NCBI RefSeq assembly: GCF_014873855.1
Contig: NZ_JADBEL010000012.1
Span: 1 to 64,000, forward strand
Source: Sporosarcina limicola
GTDB lineage: Bacteria; Bacillota; Bacilli; Bacillales_A; Planococcaceae
Direction: 5' to 3'
Length of the DNA: 64,000 nt
How positions within the stretch are numbered: the first letter of the stretch is position 1; the number at the start of each line of letters is the position of its first letter. The notes beneath the pieces were generated by a model. It was not told the origin of the DNA. It made no database searches and worked only from the letters and a program-made list of their open reading frames with translations. Below are positions 52,329 through 62,186 of the stretch, piece by piece. A program made the translations under genes and the position numbers.

Positions 52329-52828
52329 GCCGCAACCTCCTCATTTTCCGGCTTCTCATAATCCCCTTGCCAAACCTTGATAATTTGATAAATCAACCTT
52401 AAAGCCATGCCTCCGCCCCCAAGCGGAATCGCAATGAATGGAATCCACATCGGCAATTGAAGAGCTGGTGTCACTTGACCATTCTGAATGCTCGTCATGA
52501 CAAGTTGTGTGCCGAATATTGCTAAAAATAGGGCTAGTGCGAACCAAACAATGATGCTAATCGTCTCCAATAGTTTCCTTCTCATTCCACTAAATAGTTC
52601 GATGAAAGCGCCTACCCTAATATGTTGACGGATTTTCACAGCATAGCTAGCACCCACCCATACCTGGAAGATATGTATATAACGAGCCAATTCTTCTGTC
52701 CAACTAGGAGCCGATCCAAAAACATAACGACCTACGACTTGTCCGAATATTAAAATGACCATGACGGCTAATGTTAACACTAGAACACTTTCTTCAAACC
52801 GATTGAACTTTTTCCCCATTCTATTCAT
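52325..52828 (-). CDS. dctQ: TRAP transporter small permease (DctQ)
   Basis: A 167-residue four-helix protein with the DctQ signature around GSAPSWTEELARYIHIFQVWVGASYAVKIRQHIRV (residues ~43-77). It lies between the binding-protein gene (50-bp gap with a hairpin) and dctM (4-bp overlap). Confidence 0.9.
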   Translation of the reverse strand: MNRMGKKFNRFEESVLVLTLAVMVILIFGQVVGRYVFGSAPSWTEELARYIHIFQVWVGASYAVKIRQHIRVGAFIELFSGMRRKLLETISIIVWFALALFLAIFGTQLVMTSIQNGQVTPALQLPMWIPFIAIPLGGGGMALRLIYQIIKVWQGDYEKPENEEVAA

Positions 52829-52844
52829 CTCCCTTCAAAAAAGG

Positions 52845-52871
52845 AAGAATCAAGGCTTGCACCTTGACTCT
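52845..52871 (-). terminator. Partial terminator between dctP and dctQ
   Basis: TCAAGG and CCTTGA pair around 6 nt on the minus strand, followed by a T-rich run. It likely lets the binding protein be made in excess over the permeases. Confidence 0.6.
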
Positions 52872-52879
52872 TTGCGTTA

Positions 52880-53905
52880 TTAATTGTTGGCTGCTTTTGC
52901 TTTTTCTACAAGATCTTCACCAATTTCAGTTGTATATTTATCATAAACAACTTTTGCTGCCTCTCGGAATACATCCTTCTGTTCAGCAGTGACTTCATTT
53001 ACTTTCATACCACTTTCTTTTAGTTTTTCAAGAAACTCGATATCCTGCTTTTGAGCCAATTTACGTTGCTCCGTACGATATTCCTCTGAAGCCTCTACTA
53101 CCATTTTTTGAAGGTCCTCTGGCAATTCATTATAAAACTCATTGTTCATAAGTAATATCGTAGCCGCGTAAACATGACCTGTAAGTGACAAATAGTCTTG
53201 TACTTCATAGAATTTATTTAAATAGTAAAGGGATATCGGACTTTCCATTGCATCATAAGTCCCTTGTTGTAATGCTGTATAAAGCTCTCCAAACGCAAAC
53301 GGAGAGGCATTTGCACCAAAAGCTTTGAATGTATCCGTATGTACAGGGTTTTCTAGTGTTCTATATTTCAAACCATTCAAATCGTTTGGTGATGTGATTG
53401 GACCCTTGTTGTTTGACATATTACGGAAACCATTTTCAGCGAAAACAAGACCTTTTAAGCTGTTCGTTTCAAGCTCTTTCAAAAGGCTCTTTCCAAGTTC
53501 ACCATCAAGTGCTTTATATGCAGCTTCGTTATCATTGAAGATAAAAGGAAGATCAAAAACCATAAACTTCTTATTAAACGAGGCTAGCGGTGCTACTGCC
53601 GGGATTGTCATTTCAACATTTCCAAGTTGTACGGCTTCAATCGCTTCCCTATCAGATGCGAAAAGCTGACCATTCGGATAAATTTCTACTTTCAGACGCC
53701 CTTTGGATTCTTTCTCGAGTTTTTCTTTGAATGTAACAGCTGCTACATGTGTAGATTGCTCTTCAGGTACGAGGTGAGCAATTCGGATTGTATAAGCATC
53801 CTTGCTCTTTGCACCTGTTTCGCTTGTTTTCTCCTTCTCAGTTGGCCTGCCACACGCCGTCAAAATGAGCATTACAATGGTTAATAGTATAAGTGACTTT
53901 TTCAT
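52880..53905 (-). CDS. dctP: TRAP transporter solute-binding lipoprotein (DctP)
   Basis: A 341-residue lipoprotein: signal peptide with lipobox LTAC (Cys about residue 18), then a DctP fold (IRIAHLVPEEQSTHVAAVTFKEKLEKESKGRLKVEIYPNGQL, DAMESPISLYYLNKFYEV). The conserved Arg that binds the substrate carboxylate is likely in LKYRTLENPVH (about residue 180). Its start overlaps the GntR gene stop by 4 bp. Ligand is an organic acid; which one cannot be told. Confidence 0.9.
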   Translation of the reverse strand: MKKSLILLTIVMLILTACGRPTEKEKTSETGAKSKDAYTIRIAHLVPEEQSTHVAAVTFKEKLEKESKGRLKVEIYPNGQLFASDREAIEAVQLGNVEMTIPAVAPLASFNKKFMVFDLPFIFNDNEAAYKALDGELGKSLLKELETNSLKGLVFAENGFRNMSNNKGPITSPNDLNGLKYRTLENPVHTDTFKAFGANASPFAFGELYTALQQGTYDAMESPISLYYLNKFYEVQDYLSLTGHVYAATILLMNNEFYNELPEDLQKMVVEASEEYRTEQRKLAQKQDIEFLEKLKESGMKVNEVTAEQKDVFREAAKVVYDKYTTEIGEDLVEKAKAANN

Positions 53906-54570
53906 CTTTCTTCCTCCCCTTTAAAGTAAACTAAAAATCTTTTTTCCACGTTTATTAGATGCTCCTTCATTTCTTGCACTGCTAACTCAAAATTTTTATA
54001 TTTTAGTGCGTTAACAATACGTAGATGTTCTTCATACGCTCCCTTCGCACTCATATGAACGGTATTAGAAAGAACAAGAAATGCCCTGTTTACTCCCGTG
54101 TTCATAAGATGAATCAATTCTCTCATTTTCCCATTGTCATTTTGCGAAGCTAAAATAAGATGAAACTCTCTATCGATATCTATATATTCTTGAAAGTCAT
54201 CGTTTGAAATTGCTTCCATTTGTCTTTGAAGATTTTCCTCTAATTCTCGAATAAAAAATGTGTCTTCATTAAAAATAATTTTCTCAATGTTGTAGATTTC
54301 CAGCATTCGACGAAGTTCCATAAATTCCAATGATTCCTCTTTAGTAAAAGTAGCAACTGTTGCCGGCTTTCCCTTATTTAATACAACAAGTTCTTCCATA
54401 GCAAGTCTTCGGATAGCTTCTCGTAAAGGTGTTCGGCTTAGTCCTAATTTAGAAGCCAATTTTTCTTCTCGCAATCCTGTTCCGGGTTCCAATTCTCCTG
54501 AAATAATTTCTTTTTTTAATAGGGAATAGGCCTGTTCCGCCAAAGTCTTTGATTTAATGATTTTCTCCAA
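53902..54570 (-). CDS. GntR-family regulator (FadR/FCD subgroup)
   Basis: A 222-residue regulator: winged-helix at the N-terminus (EEKLASKLGLSRTPLREAIRRLAMEELV, about 32-60) and an all-helical FCD ligand domain whose metal-binding Asp/His residues fit IDIDREFHLILASQ and EEHLRIVNAL. It leads the operon dctPQM-aminotransferase-rocB and probably represses it, and perhaps the divergent oxidase, through the palindrome at 54592-54606. Confidence 0.88.
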   Translation of the reverse strand: MEKIIKSKTLAEQAYSLLKKEIISGELEPGTGLREEKLASKLGLSRTPLREAIRRLAMEELVVLNKGKPATVATFTKEESLEFMELRRMLEIYNIEKIIFNEDTFFIRELEENLQRQMEAISNDDFQEYIDIDREFHLILASQNDNGKMRELIHLMNTGVNRAFLVLSNTVHMSAKGAYEEHLRIVNALKYKNFELAVQEMKEHLINVEKRFLVYFKGEEER

Positions 54571-54591
54571 TTATCACACCTCATTTCTTTC

Positions 54592-54606
54592 TGTATACTG
54601 TATACA
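54592..54606. promoter_or_regulatory. GntR operator
   Basis: TGTATACTGTATACA is a perfect 15-bp palindrome centred on T. It lies between divergent gntR and the oxidase gene, 22 bp from the former. FadR-type GntR sites have this TnGTnnnACnA character. Confidence 0.75.
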
Positions 54607-54677
54607 ACAACAATATATTAAGTTATTATATTTGTAAATAGGAATTTTCAAAAAATGGTGCTTGGAGGTTGATTTTT

Positions 54678-56033
54678 TTGTTTATTGAAAAATTGAAGTC
54701 ACTACTTGGATCTGAATTAGTAAGTGCTAGTGAATCTGAATTATATCGTCATAGTAAAGATGAATCTTTCCACCAACCCGTCGAACCAGATATCATTTGT
54801 TTCCCCGAAAGCACTGATGATGTCGTTAAAATCATGCAAGTTGCAAACGAGTTCAATGTAAGCGTTACCCCATACGGCGCTGGGTCGGGGCTTGAGGGTC
54901 AAGCAATTCCAGTAAACAAAGGAATTACAATTAATTTTGAACGAATGAATAAAGTAATTGATTTTTCACCAGAAGATTTAACAATTACAATTCAGCCCGG
55001 GATTACACGGAGCGAATTGAACGAAGTATCAAATCGGCAAGGACTAATCTTTCCTATTGATCCTGGTGCAGATGCTACGATTGGGGGGATGGTCGCAACG
55101 AATGCAAGTGGAACGACCGCAGTCCGGTACGGATCGATGCGCGACCAAGTACTTGACCTTGAAATCGTATTAGCAAGTGGCAAAGTGATTCGCACCGGGA
55201 CAAAGGCGAAAAAGTCATCCTCTGGTTATCATTTATCTGGTTTATTTACAGGGTCAGAAGGAACACTCGGAATTATTACTGGAATTTCGTTACGACTACA
55301 TGGTATTCCTGAACATACAATTGCCGCACGCTGCACGTTCGATACCTTAAGTGCATGCGCAGAAGCTGCACAAACCATCCTTCAATGCGGCATCCAAGTA
55401 CTACGGATGGAACTTGTCGATGATAAAAGTATCGCGGCTGTCAACGCTTATGGGAACTATGATATTCCAGTAGCACATTCGTTATTTTTCGAGTTTGCGG
55501 GAACAAAAGTAGGCGTGGAGGAAGAGGCAAAATTAGCTGAAGAAGTCATGCGGGAACTTGGTTGCAATAACTGGGAAGACGCAAGTACATCAAAGGAACG
55601 TAGCCAGCTTTGGACAGCAAGACATGAAATCGCCTATGCTTATCGCCATGTCAAAGGTGTCGCTGTTACTGGTGCAGATGTTTGTGTACCTATCTCAAAA
55701 TTACCTGAAATGGTTGACTATGCGCGTTTGCTGATTGAAGAAAGTGGGTTAAACGGAGGAATTCTTGGCCATGTCGGTGACGGGAATTTTCACACCTTGG
55801 TGTCCTTCAATCCCACTATTCCTAGTGAGCAGACAAAAGCTGAATATACAAACGAAGCACTCACTTTTCGAGCAATCGAACTCGGTGGCACTTGCACAGG
55901 TGAACATGGAGTCGGACTTGGAAAAAGAAAGTTTCAAGAAGCAGAACACGGTGCAGCAATTGAAGTCATGAAAGATATAAAACAACTACTTGACCCTAGT
56001 AATCTCTTGAACCCTGGGAAGATTTTTTACTAA
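54678..56033 (+). CDS. FAD-linked oxidase, GlcD/D-2-hydroxyacid dehydrogenase type
   Basis: A 451-residue flavoprotein that oxidises 2-hydroxy acids such as glycolate or D-lactate. The PCMH FAD-binding domain carries VTPYGAGSGLEGQAIP (about residue 70) and IDPGADATIGGMVATNASGT (about 130); the C-terminal cap has VTGADVCVPISKLPE, GGILGHVGDGNFHTLV and TCTGEHGVGLGKRKF. Start is TTG 54678, with GGAGG 9 nt upstream. Divergent from the gntR-TRAP operon, sharing the operator. No GlcE/GlcF partners are present, so it may act alone. Confidence 0.87.
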   Translation: MFIEKLKSLLGSELVSASESELYRHSKDESFHQPVEPDIICFPESTDDVVKIMQVANEFNVSVTPYGAGSGLEGQAIPVNKGITINFERMNKVIDFSPEDLTITIQPGITRSELNEVSNRQGLIFPIDPGADATIGGMVATNASGTTAVRYGSMRDQVLDLEIVLASGKVIRTGTKAKKSSSGYHLSGLFTGSEGTLGIITGISLRLHGIPEHTIAARCTFDTLSACAEAAQTILQCGIQVLRMELVDDKSIAAVNAYGNYDIPVAHSLFFEFAGTKVGVEEEAKLAEEVMRELGCNNWEDASTSKERSQLWTARHEIAYAYRHVKGVAVTGADVCVPISKLPEMVDYARLLIEESGLNGGILGHVGDGNFHTLVSFNPTIPSEQTKAEYTNEALTFRAIELGGTCTGEHGVGLGKRKFQEAEHGAAIEVMKDIKQLLDPSNLLNPGKIFY

Positions 56034-56126
56034 CCAACAGGAGAAATCCTAAAATATAGCTGAGGGTTTCAGGTGAATTGTGAGTTGAAAATCGTTGAAA
56101 TATCACCATTTCACCTTTCGTTATAG

Positions 56127-56166
56127 TAAAAAACTGCCTGCAGAATTAAATCTGCAGACAGTTTTT
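56127..56166. terminator. Bidirectional terminator between oxidase and adhesin genes
   Basis: AAAAACTG and CTGCAGA face TCTGCAG and CAGTTTTT around a 6-nt loop with one bulge. It serves convergent genes. Confidence 0.85.
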
Positions 56167-56175
56167 ATAGATTAA

Positions 56176-59100
56176 TCATGAGTTAATAGATTTTGTGCTT
56201 TTCTTCCGACGAACAAATACTACACTTCCTAATGCCATTAACATGAATCCTACCATCATCATTGTCATAGATTGCTCTTCCCCAGTTTGCGGAAGTACAT
56301 TGCTAGAATTAACGTATTTTGATTGCTTCGCAACTGTAGCGATAGGATTTATAGATTTGACCTCATTCGATGAATTTTCTTTGTTTTCTGATTCATCTGG
56401 ATTAAATGCACGTTCATGGATTTCTGCTTGAGTTTCCGGAATGGCTGGTATCTCTAGTGTTTCCGGTATCTCTGGTGTTTCCGGAATCACCGGAGTGACT
56501 GGGTTCAAAGGAGATATCGGATCTACCGGAAACACTAGAACTGGTGGTGTTACTGGTGTTACTGGTGTTACTGGTGTCACTGGCGTCACCGGTGTTACTG
56601 GTGGTGTTACCGGCGGTGTTACCGGTGGTGTTACTGGTGGTGTTACTGGTGGTGTTACTGGTGGTGTTACTGGTGGTGTTACTGGTGGTGTTACTGGTAA
56701 CAGGGTATTCGTAATGTTATATCCAGCAATCACTGTTGTATATCCAGGAACAGGTTGTTCTTTTACTGTATATTTATAAGCCACGCCGTTCTCATCAAAA
56801 CCTGCTAAGTCCTTAAAGCTATATTTCCAATCTCCAGCTACTGTGACCGTTATCTCTTTTAGTTGTACGCCGTTTTGATGAAGCTCAACAACGATTGATT
56901 CTGGACGATTTGCTAATTCGTCGTCCTTCCACGTTTTCGTTCCTTCTACTTCAACTGTTGCAAATTTTATGTTTGTAATATCATAGCCATTCACAGTTGA
57001 TGTATAACCAGGAACAGGTTGTTCTTTTACTGTGTAAACAAATTCTTTTCCACCTTCATCATAACGAGCTAAATTCGTAAAGCTATACTTCCAATCTTTT
57101 GCCGCTGTTACTGGTACGTCTTTTATTTTCTCGCCATTTTGATGAAGCTCAACAACGATTGATGTTGGACGGTTAACTGAATTTCCATCTTCCCATGTTT
57201 TTATTCCTTCCACTTCAATCGGGGCAGGTACCGAAATTAAAGTGTTGGTAATATTAAAACCTTCAACACTAGAGCTGTAACCTACAGGAATCTCTTTTTC
57301 TTTTACAGTGTAAATATAAAGTTTCCCATCGGAATTAAATTTTGGAAGTTCAGTAAAACTGTATTTCCAATCATTCTCTACTGTTACTTCCATTGTTGCT
57401 CCTTCTTCATAGGAGGACCCATCTTGAAAAAGTTCAACAACGATTTTCGTTGGACGCTCATTTGAATCGCCATCTACCCACGTTTTTATTCCTTCTACGT
57501 TAACCGTGACAGGTACGGCAATTAGAGTATTGTGAATATTATACCCATCAACAGTGGCTTCATAGCCTTCAGGAACTACTTGCTCTTTTACCGAGTAAGT
57601 GTAGGGTTTACCTTTGACGTCGAAACCAGCTAAGTCAGGAAAGCTATACTTCCAATCTTCTGTCGCTGTGACTATAACGTCTTTTAGTTTCACATCATTT
57701 TGGAAAAGTTCAACAACGATAGATTTTGGACGATTTGCTGGATTATCGCCTGTCCACGTTTTCATTCCCGCTACTTGAATAGTTTTCACATTGTTATTGA
57801 TTGGCACTTTAATTCCTTCTTTAGCGTTCTTGTCAATTGTAAAAGAAACTTTTGTATTTGGATCAAAGTCTATAAATTCTGGAGCAGAAACTTCCTGAAT
57901 GTAGTAGTTGCCTGGCTCAAGGTTTGGTACTTCTACAATCCCATCCGCATTTGTCGTATATTCATCACCGATTTGTGTTCCACTTTCAGAAAACACTTTA
58001 AACGTAACGCCTGGTAAAGTAAGCTTTTCATTATTATTTAAGTGTTTTAAAATTCTCAGTGTGCCTTTTGGTGGTAAATCACCTTGCGCTCCTCCACCAG
58101 AAAAAACGTTTTCTACTTCATGTGACCCTGTTTCACTTTGTAGTTCACCATACAATACCTGATAGTTCGTTTCAAAGCTGTTATTAAAGTAATCCTGTGA
58201 TTTACCTTCTTCTGTTATTTTAGATGTATAAGCAATTGAAAATGCTGTTTGATTGCCTTTATTTTGATAAATTCTCACTTCAAAGTAATTTTCACCAGTA
58301 AATGTGATTTCACCGTACTCTTGACTATGGAACTCCTCAAGACTGATGGTGCTCGTACCATTGATTGTGATATTAAAACTGTCTCTATTTAATGTTTGTC
58401 CAGATTGTAATGTGTCTTTAATGACAATATCATTACCTAACCATTCTTTCTTTAGGTTTGTGTTTAAAAACCAACGAACTTCGCTAGGATTGTCAGGTTG
58501 CATGTCTCCCGTCTTATAAAAGAAGACCCCTGGCTCTGTTCCTCCACCCATATTTGAGATATAAACTGTTTGGTAGCCCAAATTCGTTCCTAAATTTGTT
58601 GGAACCTCACGAATTTCACCTTCATCTACACGACCTGCCTGTACGTTGAAGAAAAAATTCCCTTGAATATTGTTTAACTCTGCAACCTTATTAGTAAACG
58701 TACAAACTACATTTGTCTTAGCTACTACGCATGATCCAAAGCTCTGACCACTTTCATCATTTAACGGGATTGATCCAACAAACCCTTCTAACTCAGTTGG
58801 AAGGGTTAATGTTAACGTATCCCCAGCTTTCATGTTATCCCCTGATTTATCAGAGAAAGTTACAGTAATTTTTGCTCTTTCACCATATTTCAACTCGCTA
58901 GGATCTATCGAAAAATTATCAACAAAACCTGATTGATTTAACTCCGATCCGTCAGTATTCATCTTTGGGGACTGTTTAAACTCTTGATCTAAGGTTTCGC
59001 TTTTCTTCTCATCCAATTCACTTTCTGTTGAATCTGCTTCGTTGTGAAGATCACTTTCTTCTTCAAGCGGAACTTCGATTGTTGTTTCGGGCATCAGGTT

Positions 59101-59268
59101 TACTTCTTCCAAGCCCTCACTATTTTCTTGGTCCATCTTAACTTCAATTAAGTTACTTGCATCTTCAGTGTTCGATTCATCCGCAAAAGCAATCGATTGT
59201 GGAAACACTATGTTCATCACAAGAAGTAATGCAAGCATAACTGAAGCGAATCGTTGTTTGTTCTTCAT
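56176..59268 (-). CDS. LPXTG-anchored surface adhesin with CnaB repeats
   Basis: A 1030-residue wall protein. Signal peptide (~1-30), acidic stalk (~31-110), collagen-binding/SdrG-like Ig region (~113-395), one SpaA-type domain (~403-495: [20 protein letters not shown]), four CnaB repeats of ~85-90 residues (each opening like [12 protein letters not shown] and ending YNITNTL, ~496-845), a Pro-rich linker of VTPP and VTP repeats (~848-930), then LPQTGEE (about 997), a membrane helix and an RRKKS tail. Sortase would anchor it. The CnaB Lys, Asn and Glu residues suggest intramolecular isopeptide bonds. Divergent from an Mga-like regulator. Confidence 0.9.
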   Translation of the reverse strand: MKNKQRFASVMLALLLVMNIVFPQSIAFADESNTEDASNLIEVKMDQENSEGLEEVNLMPETTIEVPLEEESDLHNEADSTESELDEKKSETLDQEFKQSPKMNTDGSELNQSGFVDNFSIDPSELKYGERAKITVTFSDKSGDNMKAGDTLTLTLPTELEGFVGSIPLNDESGQSFGSCVVAKTNVVCTFTNKVAELNNIQGNFFFNVQAGRVDEGEIREVPTNLGTNLGYQTVYISNMGGGTEPGVFFYKTGDMQPDNPSEVRWFLNTNLKKEWLGNDIVIKDTLQSGQTLNRDSFNITINGTSTISLEEFHSQEYGEITFTGENYFEVRIYQNKGNQTAFSIAYTSKITEEGKSQDYFNNSFETNYQVLYGELQSETGSHEVENVFSGGGAQGDLPPKGTLRILKHLNNNEKLTLPGVTFKVFSESGTQIGDEYTTNADGIVEVPNLEPGNYYIQEVSAPEFIDFDPNTKVSFTIDKNAKEGIKVPINNNVKTIQVAGMKTWTGDNPANRPKSIVVELFQNDVKLKDVIVTATEDWKYSFPDLAGFDVKGKPYTYSVKEQVVPEGYEATVDGYNIHNTLIAVPVTVNVEGIKTWVDGDSNERPTKIVVELFQDGSSYEEGATMEVTVENDWKYSFTELPKFNSDGKLYIYTVKEKEIPVGYSSSVEGFNITNTLISVPAPIEVEGIKTWEDGNSVNRPTSIVVELHQNGEKIKDVPVTAAKDWKYSFTNLARYDEGGKEFVYTVKEQPVPGYTSTVNGYDITNIKFATVEVEGTKTWKDDELANRPESIVVELHQNGVQLKEITVTVAGDWKYSFKDLAGFDENGVAYKYTVKEQPVPGYTTVIAGYNITNTLLPVTPPVTPPVTPPVTPPVTPPVTPPVTPPVTPPVTPVTPVTPVTPVTPVTPPVLVFPVDPISPLNPVTPVIPETPEIPETLEIPAIPETQAEIHERAFNPDESENKENSSNEVKSINPIATVAKQSKYVNSSNVLPQTGEEQSMTMMMVGFMLMALGSVVFVRRKKSTKSINS
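56538..56699. repeat. In-frame 9- to 12-bp tandem repeats coding the VTPP linker
   Basis: GGTGTTACTGGT-type units repeat across the Pro-rich linker of the adhesin. Repeat number may vary by slippage and change the stalk length. Confidence 0.8.
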
Positions 59269-59804
59269 AAATTAATTTCTCCTTTTTTGTATCCGTTTTT
59301 CGACCCCTATAACCACTACGTCAATAGCCCTAGTTTTTTTAACTATTTTCCATTCATGATAAATAGTTCTAAAAACCCTGTTTCGGAATTGATATATAAC
59401 ACATATTGACATTTTGTAAACTATCATAATCATATCCTCCTTCACTGAAAATAAAAAGGAAATAATTCTCCTTAGACAAGGGACATTATACATATGCCAG
59501 ATTTTATTGTAGAATCTAGTAAGGACTCTTTGACTATTTCAACGAAATTTATATTAGTCACAGAAAACATTTTAGTCTAGAGTGACTATTTGATTGACTC
59601 TACTCCAAAAAAAGAAGGCATAAAACTTGCATATACTAATTGGAAAGTAACAGCAATATAGAATATTATAAGTTCTAAGCCCACTTATTATCGATTGTCG
59701 GTTTCCTTTCGCATTGAAACCGAGTTATACGTAAGGGATTTTCTTTATGATTCCCAAAATATTAGACACGAATTTCCTTTCTATGACTAAATTCTACGAA
59801 AGCG
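59269..59804. promoter_or_regulatory. Divergent adhesin/Mga regulator intergenic region
   Basis: 536 bp, very AT-rich, no supported gene (a 73-codon minus frame lacks coding features). It contains a perfect 8-bp inverted repeat TCGGTTTC/GAAACCGA (59698-59723) with a 10-nt gap and an AGTC/GACT repeat near 59572. These are candidate regulator sites. Confidence 0.5.
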
Positions 59805-61250
59805 ATGGTGTTTATCATGATTAGTGAACGTCAAAAGGAGATTTTGAAAGTTTTAGAAGAACAAGTCGAATGGATTGCATCTGCAAAATTAGGGAAAATC
59901 ATCGGCTGTTCCTACAAAACGATTCAGAGTGATATTAAACCGTTGGGAAAGCTTCTTCCTCAAGGTTGGGAAATTGAAAAATCGAGAGGTAAAGGATTGA
60001 AACTGAAAAAACCTTTAGACGAGGGTGTGAATATCGAACTTAGGGGAACGAACGAGGATCAGCTTGAGTATGGAATTGTTAAGCTACTAACGAGTGGTGA
60101 GGAGTATACAATTCAATCATTGAGTGACAAGATTTACTTCAGCAGTCGAACTGTTCAATCCCTTCTACAAAAGATAGAAGACAATCTACGTATTTACCAA
60201 CTAAAATTAAATAGAAGGCCTTTAGAAATAAGAGGCCCCGAAGTATTAATAAGATTGTATTTATATAAATTAGGAAAGAAAATTTTGGGCGAGTACCAGT
60301 TACTCAAAGCCACTTATAAAGACCATGACTATTATGTAAAAACCATTAAAAGTTTTGAAAAACATCTAGGTATCACATTTTATCCACAGCCACTTGTGAA
60401 TTTAATATTTTTTTTAGACACATCAATTAGTAGGATAAAGGCTGGATATCACACAGAAATAAATCCTTCATCAGAAAAAGTAACAAAAGTAGAACTTTAT
60501 AGAAAGTTAGCCCCGTTTTTCGATTTATTGGAAACTGAATTTGACATTCAAATAAATGACAGTGAGCGAGCATTGTTATTTATCGCCTTTGTTAATACCG
60601 ATTTCACATATACAGAAATAATTGAACACCCACAAAAAACACTTTCCTATCTGAATGATAATCATAAAAAGCATGAGTCTCTATTCGAATTCATTTCCTT
60701 TTTCGAGAAAGAACTGCATCTACCTCTATTAGCAAGCGATACTTTTGTGTTATCCATTTATGATTTCTATCAAAAGATAAAGCTTAGAAGTTTAGACAAA
60801 AGGTTTGCCTATACTGTAAATCAAGATCCTAGCATCTCAATAAGTTATCTTTTTCCTGAAACATATCAAAAGGTAGAGATTGCTTTTACAAAATGGAAGT
60901 CTACGAACAATTCATCTTATTTAATGGTTCATGATATCAGTACGCTCACAATACTTTTTGAACGATTTATAGCTGAGTCAGGTATTTATAAGAAACGAGT
61001 ATTAGTTGTCTCTTCTTTAACGTATATGTTCAGTCAATTGACTGTCGCCATTTTAAACAGGGAATTTCAAGGTCATATCGACCTAATAAGTCAAGACAGC
61101 GATACCATTTCGAAAGAAGAAGTGCAAAAATTGGCTATTGATCTTGTTATTTCGGATACGCCGCTAGACGATTTAGACATTAAAACTATCCTTATCAATA
61201 AAGTACCTACCCATCGAGATTTGACAAATATAAGAAAAGTAATTTCATAA
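59805..61250 (+). CDS. Mga/RofA-like transcriptional regulator
   Basis: A 481-residue regulator: N-terminal Mga-type helix-turn-helix (ERQKEILKVLEEQVEWIASAKLGKIIGCSYKTIQSDIKPL), a second winged-helix (IQSLSDKIYFSSRTVQSLLQKIEDNL, about 105-130), two PRD-like helical domains (about 175-375) and a C-terminal EIIB-like domain (RVLVVSSLTYMFSQLTVAILN). In streptococci such proteins switch on surface adhesins; here it faces an LPXTG adhesin, so control of that gene is likely. An in-frame ATG at 59817 is an alternative start; neither has a strong site. Confidence 0.82.
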   Translation: MVFIMISERQKEILKVLEEQVEWIASAKLGKIIGCSYKTIQSDIKPLGKLLPQGWEIEKSRGKGLKLKKPLDEGVNIELRGTNEDQLEYGIVKLLTSGEEYTIQSLSDKIYFSSRTVQSLLQKIEDNLRIYQLKLNRRPLEIRGPEVLIRLYLYKLGKKILGEYQLLKATYKDHDYYVKTIKSFEKHLGITFYPQPLVNLIFFLDTSISRIKAGYHTEINPSSEKVTKVELYRKLAPFFDLLETEFDIQINDSERALLFIAFVNTDFTYTEIIEHPQKTLSYLNDNHKKHESLFEFISFFEKELHLPLLASDTFVLSIYDFYQKIKLRSLDKRFAYTVNQDPSISISYLFPETYQKVEIAFTKWKSTNNSSYLMVHDISTLTILFERFIAESGIYKKRVLVVSSLTYMFSQLTVAILNREFQGHIDLISQDSDTISKEEVQKLAIDLVISDTPLDDLDIKTILINKVPTHRDLTNIRKVIS

Positions 61251-61270
61251 AACTGATGTTTATTCAAGGT

Positions 61271-61318
61271 AAAAAAGCCGGTTCTTCGAGTCACTTTTGA
61301 CTCAAAGACCGTCTTTAT
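61271..61318. terminator. Terminator between the Mga-like gene and uppP
   Basis: AAAGCCGGTTCTT and GAGTC arms face GACTC and AAGACCGTCTTT, giving a long, slightly imperfect hairpin between convergent genes. Confidence 0.7.
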
Positions 61319-61352
61319 TATCAACAAATAACTTTTGGGATTTTCTCATGTT

Positions 61353-62180
61353 TTACAAAAATACGATAATTGCTAACACTGCAGCCAACACAAGCCTATA
61401 AATTGCGAATGGTACGAGTTTGACACGTGAAACCAATTTTAGGAAGAAACGGATTGAGATTAATGCGAAAACGAATGCACTGATAAACCCTACGATGTAA
61501 AAGGATAGGTCATCCATCGAAAGGTCTTTCCAATTTTTAATAACAGACACCAAGCTTGCACCCATCATAATTGGAACCGCCATGATGAATGTGAAGTCCG
61601 CAGCTGTTCGATGATTCATGCCGAACAAGACCCCTCCTGAAATCGTTGCACCAGAACGTGAGAATCCTGGCCATAACGATAGACATTGGACTAGACCAAC
61701 TGTAAACGCCTGTTTGTATGTAATTTTGTCCAATGTGTCTACTTTTGGATTTTCGGGTCCGAATTTATCTGCCGCAATCATTAGAATCGAGCCGGCAACT
61801 AGTGCAAAAATAACCGTTTTAACACCTGACAATTCTAAATCAATAAAGTCTTTAAGCGCAAATCCGATAATTACCGCCGGCAACATGCCTACAATGACAT
61901 GCGCTAAATTGAAGCTTGAATTCATTTTTTGGCCATCTATCTTATAGAGGCCTACCAAGCTGAAAAGACGCTTCCAAAAGACGATTACAACAGCCAGTAT
62001 CGAACCCAATTGAATCACAATCTTAAATGTAAAGGCCGAACGATCCCTGAGAAACTTTGTTGTATTCAACCACATATCATCCACAATAATAAGATGCCCC
62101 GTCGATGATACAGGCGCGAACTCCGTCATTCCTTCAACAAATCCAAGGATTAATGCTTTAATCAAATCGACTAATTCCAT
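61353..62180 (-). CDS. uppP: Undecaprenyl-diphosphatase (UppP/BacA)
   Basis: A 275-residue membrane enzyme that dephosphorylates undecaprenyl diphosphate so the carrier lipid can be reused for wall synthesis; it gives bacitracin tolerance. Active-site motifs: FVEGMTEFAPVSSTGHL (Glu-rich motif, about residue 14) and LWPGFSRSGATISGG (about 170). About eight helices. It starts 6 bp after the dedA-like gene, so the two probably form one unit. Confidence 0.92.
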   Translation of the reverse strand: MELVDLIKALILGFVEGMTEFAPVSSTGHLIIVDDMWLNTTKFLRDRSAFTFKIVIQLGSILAVVIVFWKRLFSLVGLYKIDGQKMNSSFNLAHVIVGMLPAVIIGFALKDFIDLELSGVKTVIFALVAGSILMIAADKFGPENPKVDTLDKITYKQAFTVGLVQCLSLWPGFSRSGATISGGVLFGMNHRTAADFTFIMAVPIMMGASLVSVIKNWKDLSMDDLSFYIVGFISAFVFALISIRFFLKLVSRVKLVPFAIYRLVLAAVLAIIVFL

Positions 62181-62186
62181 AAGTAA

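Noticed and set aside
56441..56779. Plus-strand collagen-like frame (GVTGVTG)
   Set aside because: It is the antisense of the VTPP linker in the adhesin gene.
59272..59493. 73-residue minus-strand ORF upstream of the adhesin
   Set aside because: Low-complexity composition, no ribosome binding site, no recognisable family, and it lies in a promoter region.
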